Made by a program: the position numbers and the translations under genes. A DNA stretch of 64,000 nucleotides. Origin: Methanolobus tindarius DSM 2278 (lineage in GTDB: Archaea > Halobacteriota > Methanosarcinia > Methanosarcinales > Methanosarcinaceae). Positions 51,482 through 60,735 of this stretch are shown one piece after another. The stretch lies in NCBI RefSeq assembly GCF_000504205.1, contig NZ_AZAJ01000001.1, positions 1,834,879 through 1,898,878 on the forward strand. The letters are read 5' to 3'. The notes below the pieces were generated by a model. The model had not been told where the DNA came from. It saw nothing but the letters and a program-made list of their open reading frames with translations, and ran no database searches. The stretch's first letter is position 1; the number at the start of each line of letters is the position of its first letter.

Positions 51482-51487
51482 TTACTC
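51451..51487 (-). terminator. Terminator overlapping the PEF-CTERM stop
   Basis: On the minus strand GAGTAAG-TGAAAA-CTTACTC (7 bp) includes the last Glu codon and TAA, followed by TGCTTTTTTTATTTTTT. Confidence 0.7.
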
Positions 51488-52513
51488 ATTCTTGCGTCTC
51501 TGGATTACCAGTGCAAGACCAAGAATTGCAGCTACTGGAAGTACAAGTGTTGGGAACTCTGGAATTTCCTCTTCGCCACATTCTCTTACAATTGTCTCAA
51601 ATTCCACTTCGACCATTGGGCCCTGTGCACCATGAACATCTACAGGAGTGACCTGTACCATCCATTTCTGTCCGGCACTTGTGTCTGCAGCAGGTACTGT
51701 GCATCCTGTGTGGTCGATTCCAAGTGCGAATTCATCATCAAGGTATCCGCCGGTTCCTACATCCACATACCATCTGTACTTGTATGTAACAGCATCTTCA
51801 TCTGGGTCTGCAGGGTCTGGACCGGTTACAGTAACAGTAAGGTCATCATTTGTATCTACACAGTATGCAGGGTATTTCTCAACAACAGGCTCGTATGGCA
51901 CATGGTTGGAACCATCCAGACTGTATGTTACAATAAGCTTACTGTATTCAAGTGTGGTTGCCCACTCATCATAATTGTGGTAAATGTCGATGTCAATCCA
52001 GATGTCAAGTTCTCCATCATCTGTCAATAAGGTAGGATTTACATCGAATGTTGTGGTTGCCCATTGACCATTTGTTCCCTGGAGATATACCGGGTTCATG
52101 TCTACACCATCTGCAGTAACATGATCGTATTCTCCATCAAGGCCATGGTATGTTTCCGCATCGACATCATATGCACTTATGACAAGCTGTACGGAATTGA
52201 TTGTAAGATTTGGATCATTATATATTGCTGAATCTAATGTGTGTGTCCAGCCATAGTCTTCATCCCACCAGCTGTATATGTCAAATCCTCCATTGGCAGG
52301 TTCAGTGTAATGAGGAGCTGTACTGCTATCGTCCACTGTCTGAGTGTATGTGAAGGTTCCGTCTCCATTATTTACAGTTGATTCTCCTGTTGCAGCAGCC
52401 AGTTTTATCATTGGCTCTGGTCCATTTGAGCTTAGGTCATTTGTTTCATAAGCACTTGCCATTCCTGTGAATAAAGCCAGCACTACAAGTAATGTAATTA
52501 TTTTGCATTTCAT
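51482..52513 (-). CDS. PEF-CTERM secreted/surface protein
   Basis: A protein of about 343 residues with an N-terminal signal peptide (MKCKIITLLVVLALFTGMASA, cleavage after ASA) and a C-terminal sorting signal: IPEFPT, a hydrophobic helix, then QRRKNE. That PEF-CTERM tail is processed by an archaeosortase in methanosarcinal archaea. The mature region is rich in Asp, Thr and Tyr with beta-sandwich-like repeats (about 50-190 and a PKD/fibronectin-like 205-310 with YKYRWYVDVG). It is an extracellular adhesin or surface-layer-associated protein by context of type; the partner is unknown. The start could also be GTG at 52525. Confidence 0.85.
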   Translation of the reverse strand: MKCKIITLLVVLALFTGMASAYETNDLSSNGPEPMIKLAAATGESTVNNGDGTFTYTQTVDDSSTAPHYTEPANGGFDIYSWWDEDYGWTHTLDSAIYNDPNLTINSVQLVISAYDVDAETYHGLDGEYDHVTADGVDMNPVYLQGTNGQWATTTFDVNPTLLTDDGELDIWIDIDIYHNYDEWATTLEYSKLIVTYSLDGSNHVPYEPVVEKYPAYCVDTNDDLTVTVTGPDPADPDEDAVTYKYRWYVDVGTGGYLDDEFALGIDHTGCTVPAADTSAGQKWMVQVTPVDVHGAQGPMVEVEFETIVRECGEEEIPEFPTLVLPVAAILGLALVIQRRKNE

Positions 52514-52687
52514 ATATCGCACCACCCAATATCTATTGGATCACTTTTTAGCTCAGAATAGGTTTGTTTTGTCCCCCTTATTCCAGCTTATCCACATGTT
52601 GATTTTTCTTTCATATATAATTATTCGAATGACCTGTATATCATAATAATGATGATTAGCATATAATCAATATCTCTAATTTGTTTA

Positions 52688-53776
52688 TCAATAAAAATCA
52701 CTCAAAAAAGTCTGTCTTTCATCAATCTTCTCAAGCTTAGTGACCCCTACTCCAAGTAACCTGAATCTGCCTTTTCCCATGAACTCTTCCATAAGTATCA
52801 GCGCATTCTTTGCGATGACCTCTTTATCAGTGGTTGCAGCATTCAGGGTTCTTGCACGGGTGTATGTCCTGAAATCCTCGTAACGAACCTTGATTGTTAC
52901 AGTCCTGTATCGGAATCGCTTTTTCATCATTGAAGCGTGGACTTTCTCGGTCAGTTCTTTGAAAACCTGTTCAATTCTCCCGGGGTCGGAGATGTCTTCA
53001 TCGAATGTGTCTTCAGTGCTTACGGATTTTACTTCTTCCCGTTCTTTAACTTCCCGTGTGTCAATACCATTTGCAAGCTGGTGCATTACAACCCCGAATT
53101 TTCCAAAGCGTGCTATAAGCAACTGCACATCACAGGTGGCAAGTTGGCCAACAGTTTCAATTCCCAATTCTTGCAGTATTGGCTGTGTCTTCTTACCGAT
53201 TCCCGGGATTTTAGATACATGCATTGGGAACAGGAAATCCTGTATGTCCTCAGGCCTTACAACTGTCAAGCCATTGGGTTTGTTAAAATCCGACGCAATT
53301 TTTGCAATCACTTTATTTGGTGCCACGCCTATGGAACATGTGAGTCCGTGAAGTCTCTGGATCTCACTTTTAATCTTCTTTGCAAGCAATGTTGCAGATT
53401 CATAGTCCGAAATAGATTCTCCAATGTCAAGGTATGCTTCATCAACACTCACCTGCTGGAATTTGTCTGCAAAAATGCGAAGTGTCTGCATAATTTCTGC
53501 CGATACTTCTTTGTAGAGCTTCATGTTAACTCTGAGATAAACTGCATCCGGGCATAGTTTGTAGGCTTTTGAAATTGCCATTCCGGAATGTATACCAAAT
53601 TTTCTTGCTTCATAAGAGCAGGTGCTGGCAACTCCTCTTCCACTACCACCTTTTGGATCAGAACCTACAACAACAGGTAATCCTCGAATTTCCGGCTTTT
53701 CTCTCACTTCAACTGATGAATAAAAACTATCCATATCAATGTGCAGTGTTATTCTTTCCCTTCCAGAGTTTTCCAT
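52688..53776 (-). CDS. dinB: DNA polymerase IV (Y family)
   Basis: Translesion DNA polymerase of 362 residues. The catalytic acidic residues are in LHIDMDSFYSSVEVRE (Asp-x-Asp) and VSVDEAYLDIGES (Asp-Glu). The steric-gate region is part of SFYSSVE, and STCSYEARKFGIHSGM and IGVAPNKVIAKIASDFNKPNG are conserved. The thumb has helix-hairpin-helix IPGIGKKTQPILQELG. The little-finger domain ends at LGVGVTKL, and the C-terminal QTFLSDFY resembles a PCNA-interaction box. GGAG lies 5 nt before ATG 53776. Confidence 0.95.
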   Translation of the reverse strand: MENSGRERITLHIDMDSFYSSVEVREKPEIRGLPVVVGSDPKGGSGRGVASTCSYEARKFGIHSGMAISKAYKLCPDAVYLRVNMKLYKEVSAEIMQTLRIFADKFQQVSVDEAYLDIGESISDYESATLLAKKIKSEIQRLHGLTCSIGVAPNKVIAKIASDFNKPNGLTVVRPEDIQDFLFPMHVSKIPGIGKKTQPILQELGIETVGQLATCDVQLLIARFGKFGVVMHQLANGIDTREVKEREEVKSVSTEDTFDEDISDPGRIEQVFKELTEKVHASMMKKRFRYRTVTIKVRYEDFRTYTRARTLNAATTDKEVIAKNALILMEEFMGKGRFRLLGVGVTKLEKIDERQTFLSDFY

Positions 53777-53936
53777 TTAGTCTCCATAAGTGTTTTTATT
53801 CAACTGCAGTTATATTTACAGCCTCAATTGAATATATCATTTATTTTGATTTTTTGCTTATGCCTAACGGAACTCTGATATAATATCAGGAACCATGGCA
53901 ACCGTATAAAGTAATAAACCAATGGTCCTGTAAATC

Positions 53937-54227
53937 ATGTATTATATCTATCTTGCAATTTTTGCTTACGTAGCTGTTCTTTATCTAACATTGAGGGATA
54001 TCCGGATCTATAAAAGGACCAAACTTGATTCTTACCGTAAAGGGGCAATGAAAGGTATTCTTGCTTCGTCAATAGTACTACTTGGAATCCTGTTCACAAC
54101 TTTTAATCCGGAAATGGGTCTTCTTATTGTATTTATTGGTATGTATGCCAATAAAAAAGGTGTCCGGGAGCGTGTATTCAACAACGCTGATGCTATGGAT
54201 CGTTTTCTGGGAAAGACTGATATATAA
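53937..54227 (+). CDS. Small membrane protein (96 aa)
   Basis: A 96-residue protein with an N-terminal helix (MYYIYLAIFAYVAVLYLTL), a basic loop (RDIRIYKRTKLDSYRKGAMK) and one or two further helices (GILASSIVLLGILFTTF and GLLIVFIGMYA). It ends in a charged soluble tail (NNADAMDRFLGKTDI). The topology and basic loop are credible for a real membrane protein. The family is not recognised. The gene stands 134 bp before rps17e on the same strand and is probably separate. Confidence 0.65.
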   Translation: MYYIYLAIFAYVAVLYLTLRDIRIYKRTKLDSYRKGAMKGILASSIVLLGILFTTFNPEMGLLIVFIGMYANKKGVRERVFNNADAMDRFLGKTDI

Positions 54228-54361
54228 TCAAGTATTCAGGTGCAGTTCCAGTAATCCAAAAGGTATAAATGTAAGGGTATTTATTATAACCCCGACACAA
54301 GTTACTACTATAAAGTTTCAAGTTTCATCAAATAATTAATTCATAATAATGGAGAATTATC

Positions 54362-54556
54362 ATGGGAAATATTAGACAAACAAATATCAAGAGAATCGCA
54401 ATTCGCTTAGCCGAAAACCACGGTAACGTATTTACAACAGACTTTGACACAAACAAGCACCTTGTGACAAAGTACACAACCATCGAGAGCAAGGTTATCA
54501 GAAACCGTGTAGCAGGTTACGTGACAAGAAAGATGACCCATAAGCCAAGAGAGTAA
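54362..54556 (+). CDS. rps17e: Ribosomal protein S17e
   Basis: A 64-residue archaeal/eukaryotic small-subunit protein with the characteristic start [19 protein letters not shown] and [14 protein letters not shown] near the end. GGAG precedes the ATG. It leads a short operon with dapA (24 bp later) and dapB. Confidence 0.95.
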   Translation: MGNIRQTNIKRIAIRLAENHGNVFTTDFDTNKHLVTKYTTIESKVIRNRVAGYVTRKMTHKPRE

Positions 54557-54580
54557 GGTTTCTGGAGAGGGGATGTTCCC

Positions 54581-55456
54581 ATGTTCGAAGGAGTTTTACC
54601 TGCTCTTGTAACGCCATTCTTAAAGGACGGTTCTGTTGATTCAGAAAGTTTCAAAAACATTGTCAATTTTGTAGAAGAAGGTGGCGTTTCCGGAGTTGTT
54701 GTCTGTGGCACGACCGGTGAATCCGCAACCCTGGAGACCAGGGAACACAAAGAGCTGATTAATCTTTGTGTAGATTGCGCTAAGGTTCCTGTCATTGCCG
54801 GTACAGGTTCTAACAACACTGCAGAGGCGGTGGAACTTACTAAACACGCAGCTGACGCGGGAGCAGATGGTGCTCTTATAATATCCCCATATTATATCCG
54901 GCCCAACAACGCAGGGCTGATAGCTCATTTTAAAAAGATAGCAGAAGCTTCAGATATTCCTATAGTCTTATACAATGTCCCATCCCGTACAGGGCAGGAC
55001 ATGCCACTGGAAGTTATTGTAGAGCTTTCAAAGGTTGAGAATATCGTGGCTGTCAAGGAAGCAAGCGGTAGTCTTGGCAAGTTTTCACAGATTATTGAAG
55101 AAACTGCAGACGAAGACTTTGAGGTCCTTTCAGGAGAGGACGGTCTTACGTTTCCATCAATGGCCATAGGCGGCGCAGGTGTAATTTCTGTGGTTGCTAA
55201 TATTGTTCCTGCTAAGATGGTACAACTTGCTGAAGCTGTAAAGGCCAGCGACCTTGAAACTGCCAGAAGGATTCACTTTGAGGTAGCACCACTTATACGT
55301 GCATTGTTCACAGAAACAAACCCTATACCTGTAAAGAGGGCAGTAGAACTTATAGGTCTTTCAAGTGGTGACATGAGGCTCCCTCTTGCGCCATTAAGTG
55401 ATGAGAACAGTGTTCTTCTTGAAAATGTCCTACGCAAGATGGGGTGTATTGCATGA
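54581..55456 (+). CDS. dapA: 4-Hydroxy-tetrahydrodipicolinate synthase
   Basis: Condenses pyruvate with aspartate semialdehyde in lysine biosynthesis. The 291-residue TIM barrel has VVCGTTGESATLE (pyruvate-binding loop), VIAGTGSNNTAEAV, YNVPSRTGQDMP (proton-relay Tyr), and IVAVKEASGSLGKF (Schiff-base Lys). LSGEDGLTFPSMAIGGAGVISV follows. GGAGAGGGGAT precedes ATG 54581. It lies between rps17e and dapB; the dapB ATG overlaps its stop (ATGA). Confidence 0.95.
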   Translation: MFEGVLPALVTPFLKDGSVDSESFKNIVNFVEEGGVSGVVVCGTTGESATLETREHKELINLCVDCAKVPVIAGTGSNNTAEAVELTKHAADAGADGALIISPYYIRPNNAGLIAHFKKIAEASDIPIVLYNVPSRTGQDMPLEVIVELSKVENIVAVKEASGSLGKFSQIIEETADEDFEVLSGEDGLTFPSMAIGGAGVISVVANIVPAKMVQLAEAVKASDLETARRIHFEVAPLIRALFTETNPIPVKRAVELIGLSSGDMRLPLAPLSDENSVLLENVLRKMGCIA

Positions 55457-56244
55457 TCAATGTTGGTGTAACCGGCGCTTCCGGAAGAATGGGAAGACTT
55501 ATTATTGATAATATTCTCAAATTCGACGACCTGAAATTAACATCAGCCTTTGATCTTATGAACATCGGTAAGGATGTCGGTGAGGTAGCTCAGATAGGTT
55601 CATTGGGAGTTGCTATATCGAGCGTAGAGGATATTGAGTCTGTCCTGAAGGAATCTAAAACTCAGGTTCTTATTGATTTTACAATTGCAGATGCAACTGC
55701 TGTAAATGCACCAAAGGCCGCATCAGCCGGTGTGAGTCTTGTGATAGGAACTACAGGTCTTTCTTCTGAGCAGAAAAAAGCAATTGAAGATTCAATTATC
55801 AGCAACAATGTTGCAGGAATTATCTCTCCGAACTATTCAGTAGGAGTAAACGTTTTCTTTAAAATACTTGCAGAAGCTTCCAGATATCTTGGTGACATGG
55901 ACATTGAGATCATAGAAGCTCACCACATGCACAAAAAAGATGCACCAAGCGGAACCGCACTGGGTGCAGCAAAAGTCATTAGTGAAGCACTTGGCGGCAA
56001 GGAATTTGTGTACGGCCGTGAGGGCTTTGCACCTCGCGGAAAAGAGATTGGTATCCATGCAGTACGCGGTGGAGACATAGTTGGAGATCACACTGTTCTT
56101 TTTGCAGGTGATGGTGAGAGAATAGAGATAAAGCATCAGGCACATTCAAGGCAGGCTTTCGCTGGTGGTGCAGTCAAAGCAGCAGCCTGGATTGGCAACG
56201 CTGACTCTGGTCTTTATACCATGCAGGATATACTGGGGTTATAA
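55453..56244 (+). CDS. dapB: 4-Hydroxy-tetrahydrodipicolinate reductase
   Basis: NAD(P)H-dependent reductase following DapA. Its 263 residues start MINVGVTGASGRMGRLI (nucleotide fold). VLIDFTIADATAVNAPKAA, VIGTTGLSSEQK, IISPNYSVGVNVFFKIL and the active-site EAHHMHKKDAPSGTALGAAK (catalytic His and Lys) are all present, as is GDHTVLFAGDGERIEI. ATG 55453 overlaps the dapA stop and gives the correct N-terminus. Confidence 0.95.
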   Translation: MINVGVTGASGRMGRLIIDNILKFDDLKLTSAFDLMNIGKDVGEVAQIGSLGVAISSVEDIESVLKESKTQVLIDFTIADATAVNAPKAASAGVSLVIGTTGLSSEQKKAIEDSIISNNVAGIISPNYSVGVNVFFKILAEASRYLGDMDIEIIEAHHMHKKDAPSGTALGAAKVISEALGGKEFVYGREGFAPRGKEIGIHAVRGGDIVGDHTVLFAGDGERIEIKHQAHSRQAFAGGAVKAAAWIGNADSGLYTMQDILGL

Positions 56245-56454
56245 ATCCCTCTTTTTTTGGTAGGCATATGTTCATTTGTGGCACAGTTATCGGAAAATGT
56301 GTGCACAATATGGCATGATAAATAATTAACAATGGTCATCGATATTATATATTTGTCTACATATAATATGTATTGTAGCATGACAACTTTTGATGCCATT
56401 GTTACTACCTCCAAACTCCAATCGTTTCTTCCTTTTTTTATTTTTTTAATTCTT

Positions 56455-56925
56455 TCATAGCAGGTGCTCTGCAATATTTTCGGAGATTACTCTTCCGCAA
56501 TAATAACATCTGAGTTTCAGGAATATGTTTTCGGTATCTACAGTAAACTTTGATGTAATAGGTTCATTGCTGTTGGATATACAGTTAGGATTTATACAGC
56601 TGACAACTCCTTCTACAAAAGCCGGTATGTGTACTTTGTACTTGCTGGCAACATTAAAGTCGCGTATGATGTTGATTGTAGCATTTGGTGAAATGAGTGC
56701 TATTTTATCAACTTCTTCAACATTCAGCTCACGGTTCTCGACTTTAACTACATCTTTTTTTCCATATCTTCCTTTGGAGTTGATCACAACACTAACAACT
56801 CCTTTTGATGAATCAGGAAGTCCGAGGATCTTCAATACATTAAGAGCCTTGCCTGCGGTGATATGGTCGATGACAGTACCATTCTCTATCCTGCTCACCC
56901 TGAGCTCTGTCTCAATATCGGTCAT
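56455..56925 (-). CDS. pyrI: Aspartate carbamoyltransferase regulatory chain
   Basis: A 156-residue regulatory subunit that binds nucleotides (CTP/ATP) and links catalytic trimers. The allosteric domain has [26 protein letters not shown]. The zinc domain has CINPNC and, 30 residues later, CYYC (four Cys ligands). It overlaps the end of pyrB (ATGA) and is therefore translationally coupled to it. Confidence 0.96.
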   Translation of the reverse strand: MTDIETELRVSRIENGTVIDHITAGKALNVLKILGLPDSSKGVVSVVINSKGRYGKKDVVKVENRELNVEEVDKIALISPNATINIIRDFNVASKYKVHIPAFVEGVVSCINPNCISNSNEPITSKFTVDTENIFLKLRCYYCGRVISENIAEHLL

Positions 56926-57848
56926 TCTATCGCTCCTAATACCAGTCCAAGAAGTGCCATTCTCACAGGCACGCCATAGAATGCCTGTTTAAAGTAGCAG
57001 GCGTGTGGTGTAGCATCCACACTAGCATCTATTTCATTCACTCTTGGAAGTGGATGCATAATCTTGAGTTCCGGCTTTGCATTCTTCAGAGTTTCCAGGT
57101 TGATCTTCAGTTTGTTAGCCACTTTGCGGTACTCCGCAGGATCAGGGAATCTCTCTTTCTGTATACGCGTCATGTAAAGCACATCCACATCCCTTGCAGC
57201 TTCTTCTATGGTATCCACTTCTTTTATCTTGGCTCCCCTTTCAATGATATCATTGATTATTTCTTCCGGCATACGCAATTCTTTAGGGGATATCAGGGTT
57301 ATCTGTGCGCCGTAATGTGAAAGTGCGTAACATAATGAATGAACTGTTCTTCCATATTTGAGATCACCTGCAAGTGCAATTTTTAAGTCTTCAAGGTGGC
57401 TTTCACGCTTGATTGTATAAAGGTCAAGCAGGGTTTGAGTGGGGTGATGGCCAGCGCCGTCACCTGCATTAAGAATCGGTACACTGGAGAATTCAGATGC
57501 AAGATGTGCCGCTCCTTCTTTCGGATGGCGGAGAACAATGGCATCGACATAGCCGTCAACAACTCTGATGGTATCTGCAAGTGTTTCACCCTTTGCAATA
57601 GAACTGGCATCCACCGAACCCAGGTTTAAAACATCTCCTCCAAGTCTGAGCATTGCAGTTTCAAAAGACATTCGGGTTCTTGTACTTGGTTCAAAAAAAA
57701 GAACTGCAAGAATCTTTCCTGAAAGCAGGTCCGACCTTTCTTCTCCGCGTGCAATCGGTTCCATCTTTTCAGCAGCAGCGAGTATATGGTCGATCATCTC
57801 TCTGGAGAAATTCCTCATAGAAATGATAGGTTGGTCCTTAAAATTCAT
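56922..57848 (-). CDS. pyrB: Aspartate carbamoyltransferase catalytic chain
   Basis: Second step of pyrimidine synthesis, making carbamoyl-aspartate. The 308-residue subunit has the carbamoyl-phosphate loop [28 protein letters not shown] (Lys), [16 protein letters not shown], and [15 protein letters not shown] (aspartate loop). It is coupled with pyrI downstream and lies 45 bp behind the uncharacterised gene at 57894, possibly in one transcript. Confidence 0.97.
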   Translation of the reverse strand: MNFKDQPIISMRNFSREMIDHILAAAEKMEPIARGEERSDLLSGKILAVLFFEPSTRTRMSFETAMLRLGGDVLNLGSVDASSIAKGETLADTIRVVDGYVDAIVLRHPKEGAAHLASEFSSVPILNAGDGAGHHPTQTLLDLYTIKRESHLEDLKIALAGDLKYGRTVHSLCYALSHYGAQITLISPKELRMPEEIINDIIERGAKIKEVDTIEEAARDVDVLYMTRIQKERFPDPAEYRKVANKLKINLETLKNAKPELKIMHPLPRVNEIDASVDATPHACYFKQAFYGVPVRMALLGLVLGAIE

Positions 57849-57893
57849 CGACTACTAAAGGCATTGCATGGGATATAATATTTGCCTGCTGAC

Positions 57894-58352
57894 TCAGGAC
57901 TTTTTGCTCCAGCATTTATCTTTCATCTCCTCAGTAAGGCTGTCCCACTCGCATGTTTCAACATCATCACAGATGTGTCTGCACTTGAAAATAGCCTTTC
58001 TTTTTGCAGATGTTGTTAATTCTTTAAGGTCCATAATGGCCCTGCGAATGCCTGCAGCTTTCTCAAAAATATGATTTGCTTCATCAGAGCTAAGATGTCC
58101 CTTCCCAAGACATTCCTCATACTCATTTTCCTTAGCTGCCAGCAGTTCAAGAAGTCTATCGATGTTTTCCACATCGCTTCTTTCTATCCTGGGCTTGTTA
58201 ACGATCTCCCATACGATCTCATGCAGGTGCACTTCCTTTCCGTCGATTATAACCTTATAGGGTATCTCTTCTCCTACCCAGAAAAGACTACTATGAAGGC
58301 TTTTTAACAATTTTTCTCTTTCTCTGTTGGAAATCTCTTCATTATCCTTCAT
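57894..58352 (-). CDS. Uncharacterised archaeal protein (DUF5788-like)
   Basis: A soluble helical protein of about 152 residues, starting MKDNEEISNREREKLLKSLHSS (ATG 58352; four more residues are possible from 58364). It has VGEEIPYKVIIDGKEVHLHEIVWEIVNKP, a long central helix (DRLLELLAAKENEYEECLGKGHLSSDEANHIFEKAAGIRRAIMDLKEL) and a Cys-rich tail (FKCRHICDDVETCEW ... CWSKKS). The pattern recalls an archaeal DUF5788 family; this is from memory and unverified. Position just ahead of pyrB hints at co-transcription, not at function. Confidence 0.65.
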   Translation of the reverse strand: MKDNEEISNREREKLLKSLHSSLFWVGEEIPYKVIIDGKEVHLHEIVWEIVNKPRIERSDVENIDRLLELLAAKENEYEECLGKGHLSSDEANHIFEKAAGIRRAIMDLKELTTSAKRKAIFKCRHICDDVETCEWDSLTEEMKDKCWSKKS

Positions 58353-58430
58353 TTCAGCTCCCAAAATTTAACAATATTAATTTTTACGTGATTAAATTTA
58401 TAGGTTTTCAAGTATTTTAGTAGTGTAAGT

Positions 58431-59729
58431 ATGTCCAAAGTTGATCCTAATAAACCAATTATTCAGGTTGCTCTTGATATCCTGGAAACCGACAGGGCAA
58501 TACAGATAGCAAAAGAATCTCTGGAAGGCGGTGCAGACTGGCTTGAGGCCGGGACTCCTCTCATAAAAAGTGAGGGTATGGATGTTATCAGAAAACTAAG
58601 GGAAGCTTTCCCTGATAAGACCATCATTGCTGATATGAAAATAACAGATACCGGTGCCATGGAAGTTGAAATGGGAGCTAAGGCAGGTGCTGATATCATA
58701 GTTGTCCTTGCAAGTGCAGACGATTCCACTATACTTGAATCTGTACGTGCGGCCAGAAAGTACGGAGTAAAGATTATGGCAGACTTAATCTCTGCAAATG
58801 AGCCTGTTTTCCGCAGTATGGAAGTGGAAAAGCTGGGTGTTGATTACATAAACGTACATGCAGGGATTGACCAGCAGATGGAGGGTCATGATTCACTTTC
58901 CATCATGAAGGAAGTGGTCAGGAAAGTCAATATTCCCGTTGCAATTGCAGGGGGTCTGGACGCGGCATCATGTGCCGAGGCCGTAAGCGCAGGTGCTGAC
59001 ATTGTGATTGTCGGTGGAAATATCGTCCGTTCATCCAATGTGACTGCTTCTGCAAAAACCATCAGAGGAAGTGTTGATTCACCTTCAACTGTCAGGTCCA
59101 TGAAAGTTTCAAAGGATGAGGAAATAAGAGCGATACTGGAAACAGTTTCAACATCCAACATTTCCGATGCCATGCACAGGAAAGGTGCCATGCAGGATAT
59201 CTTCCCAATGAGGGAAGGCAAAAAGATGGTAGGTACTGCGGTAACTGTCCAGACCTTCAAAGGAGACTGGGCAAAAGCAGTTGAGGCCATAGATGAAGCA
59301 AAGGAAGGCGATGTAATCGTAATCTACAATGGAAGCAGGCATGTTGCTCCCTGGGGAGGACTTGCCACTTTGAGCTGCCTTAATAAAGGAGTTGCTGGTG
59401 TGGTTATCGATGGTGCCGTGCGGGACATCGATGAGATTCGGAAAATAGGACTTCCTGTATTTGCTACCTGTCATGTGCCCAATGCAGGTGAACCCAAAGG
59501 TTTCGGTGAAATAAATTCTGAAATTGTTTGCGGGAACCAGACTGTAAACCCGGGTGATTACATTGTGGGTGATGACAGCGGAGTCGTTGTCATTCCAAAA
59601 GAACGCGCCTATGAGATCTCTAGACGTGCTAAAGAGGTTGAAAAGACGGAGCAGCGTCTTTTTGAGGAGATTCGCAGGGGTGCAACATTATCTGAAGTCA
59701 TGAAACTTAAGAAATGGGAGAAACACTGA
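58431..59729 (+). CDS. Bifunctional hexulose-6-phosphate synthase / RraA-like protein
   Basis: A 432-residue fusion. Residues 1-210 are a hexulose-6-phosphate synthase of the OMP-decarboxylase fold ([65 protein letters not shown]). Residues about 230-432 are RraA/HMG-aldolase-like ([55 protein letters not shown]). The first domain is a second Hps besides the Fae-Hps at 32008. The RraA part may be an aldolase/decarboxylase and not an RNase regulator. It is followed 1 bp later by the prepilin peptidase gene. Confidence 0.92.
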   Translation: MSKVDPNKPIIQVALDILETDRAIQIAKESLEGGADWLEAGTPLIKSEGMDVIRKLREAFPDKTIIADMKITDTGAMEVEMGAKAGADIIVVLASADDSTILESVRAARKYGVKIMADLISANEPVFRSMEVEKLGVDYINVHAGIDQQMEGHDSLSIMKEVVRKVNIPVAIAGGLDAASCAEAVSAGADIVIVGGNIVRSSNVTASAKTIRGSVDSPSTVRSMKVSKDEEIRAILETVSTSNISDAMHRKGAMQDIFPMREGKKMVGTAVTVQTFKGDWAKAVEAIDEAKEGDVIVIYNGSRHVAPWGGLATLSCLNKGVAGVVIDGAVRDIDEIRKIGLPVFATCHVPNAGEPKGFGEINSEIVCGNQTVNPGDYIVGDDSGVVVIPKERAYEISRRAKEVEKTEQRLFEEIRRGATLSEVMKLKKWEKH

Positions 59730-59730
59730 A

Positions 59731-60489
59731 ATGATTGAATTGTTAAAAGTGCTTGTATGCATGCCTTTTTTGTTATATTCCTGCTATTCGGATATCAAAA
59801 CCCGGCGTGTTTCCAATAATGTATGGTTTATGATGTTCGGTGTGGGATTCATATTTATCATGTACGACCTGATGACCTATGGTCTCCCTTATCTGGTACG
59901 CAACATATTGTCGTTCCTCTTCATATTCGCTTTTGTGTACATCCTTTTCCAGGTCGGAGCCTTCGGAGGCGCAGATGCTAAAATATTAATGGTTATCTCG
60001 CTGATAATTCCAACGTTCCCTGCAATAGAGTTGGGTTCCACAAGTCTCCCACTCACCGGAGTTCCTCCAATCAACCTCTTTGCTTTCAGTGTATTTGGCA
60101 ATTCCGTAATTCTTACTGTAATAGTTCCGATAGGACTGTGCCTGTATAATCTGGTGAAGAATCCATCTGAATCTTTGAAAAGGCCACTTTACATGTTCAT
60201 AGGATATATCACTCCAATATCAAAACTGGAAAAAGGCCATTTCCGTATGATCGATTCTTACGAGGATACAAAAGACGGTTTAAAGTTCAAATTTTCAAGG
60301 TCAGGTACAGAAATCAGTTCTGATGTGATTAAAGAGCTGAAAATGTATCAGAAAGAAGGCAAAGTAAAAGATGGTGTATGGATAACTCCAGGTCTTCCGT
60401 TTATGATTCCAATAACTGCCGGATTCATAACAGCGGTTGTCTATGGGGATCTTATATTCCAGCTGACAATGCAATTCATGATGATGTGA
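59731..60489 (+). CDS. Prepilin/archaellin peptidase (A24 family)
   Basis: A 252-residue integral-membrane aspartyl protease that removes class III signal peptides from pilins or archaellins. The first catalytic Asp is in YSCYSDIKTRRVSNNVW (residue ~21) and the second in VGAFGGADAKILMV (GGAD in place of GxGD). About six membrane helices are seen, plus a soluble segment (about 160-225, SDVIKELKMYQKEG) between the last two. It is coupled to the hps-rraA gene (1 bp gap) and has no pilin gene beside it. Confidence 0.88.
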   Translation: MIELLKVLVCMPFLLYSCYSDIKTRRVSNNVWFMMFGVGFIFIMYDLMTYGLPYLVRNILSFLFIFAFVYILFQVGAFGGADAKILMVISLIIPTFPAIELGSTSLPLTGVPPINLFAFSVFGNSVILTVIVPIGLCLYNLVKNPSESLKRPLYMFIGYITPISKLEKGHFRMIDSYEDTKDGLKFKFSRSGTEISSDVIKELKMYQKEGKVKDGVWITPGLPFMIPITAGFITAVVYGDLIFQLTMQFMMM

Positions 60490-60573
60490 ATTGCATTTTA
60501 ATCTCTTTTTGAGTTCTGTTTTGCATCAGGTTTTAATATTGTTTCTTTCAAATAATTAATTGGAGATGGGTCA

Positions 60574-60699
60574 ATGGAAGAAAATAAACCTGAAAACAAA
60601 AAGCAGAAAGAAGATGATCAAAAGGCAAAGGTAAACCCGATTCATCCTGGTGATCAGAGGGTTCGCCCTAAAAGGCACCTTCTTGATACATGTGAATAA
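60574..60699 (+). CDS. Small charged protein (41 aa)
   Basis: A 41-codon frame with a good ribosome site GGAGATG (60562-60568) 5 nt before ATG 60574. The product MEENKPENKKQKEDDQKAK... is very hydrophilic and probably disordered, with a less charged C-terminus (NPIHPGDQRVRPKRHL) ending LDTCE. It sits between the prepilin peptidase and the convergent recQ gene. The family is not recognised. Confidence 0.5.
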   Translation: MEENKPENKKQKEDDQKAKVNPIHPGDQRVRPKRHLLDTCE

Positions 60700-60735
60700 T
60701 CTCTGAGGAGTATGATTTACAGAATCAGTGTTTTC

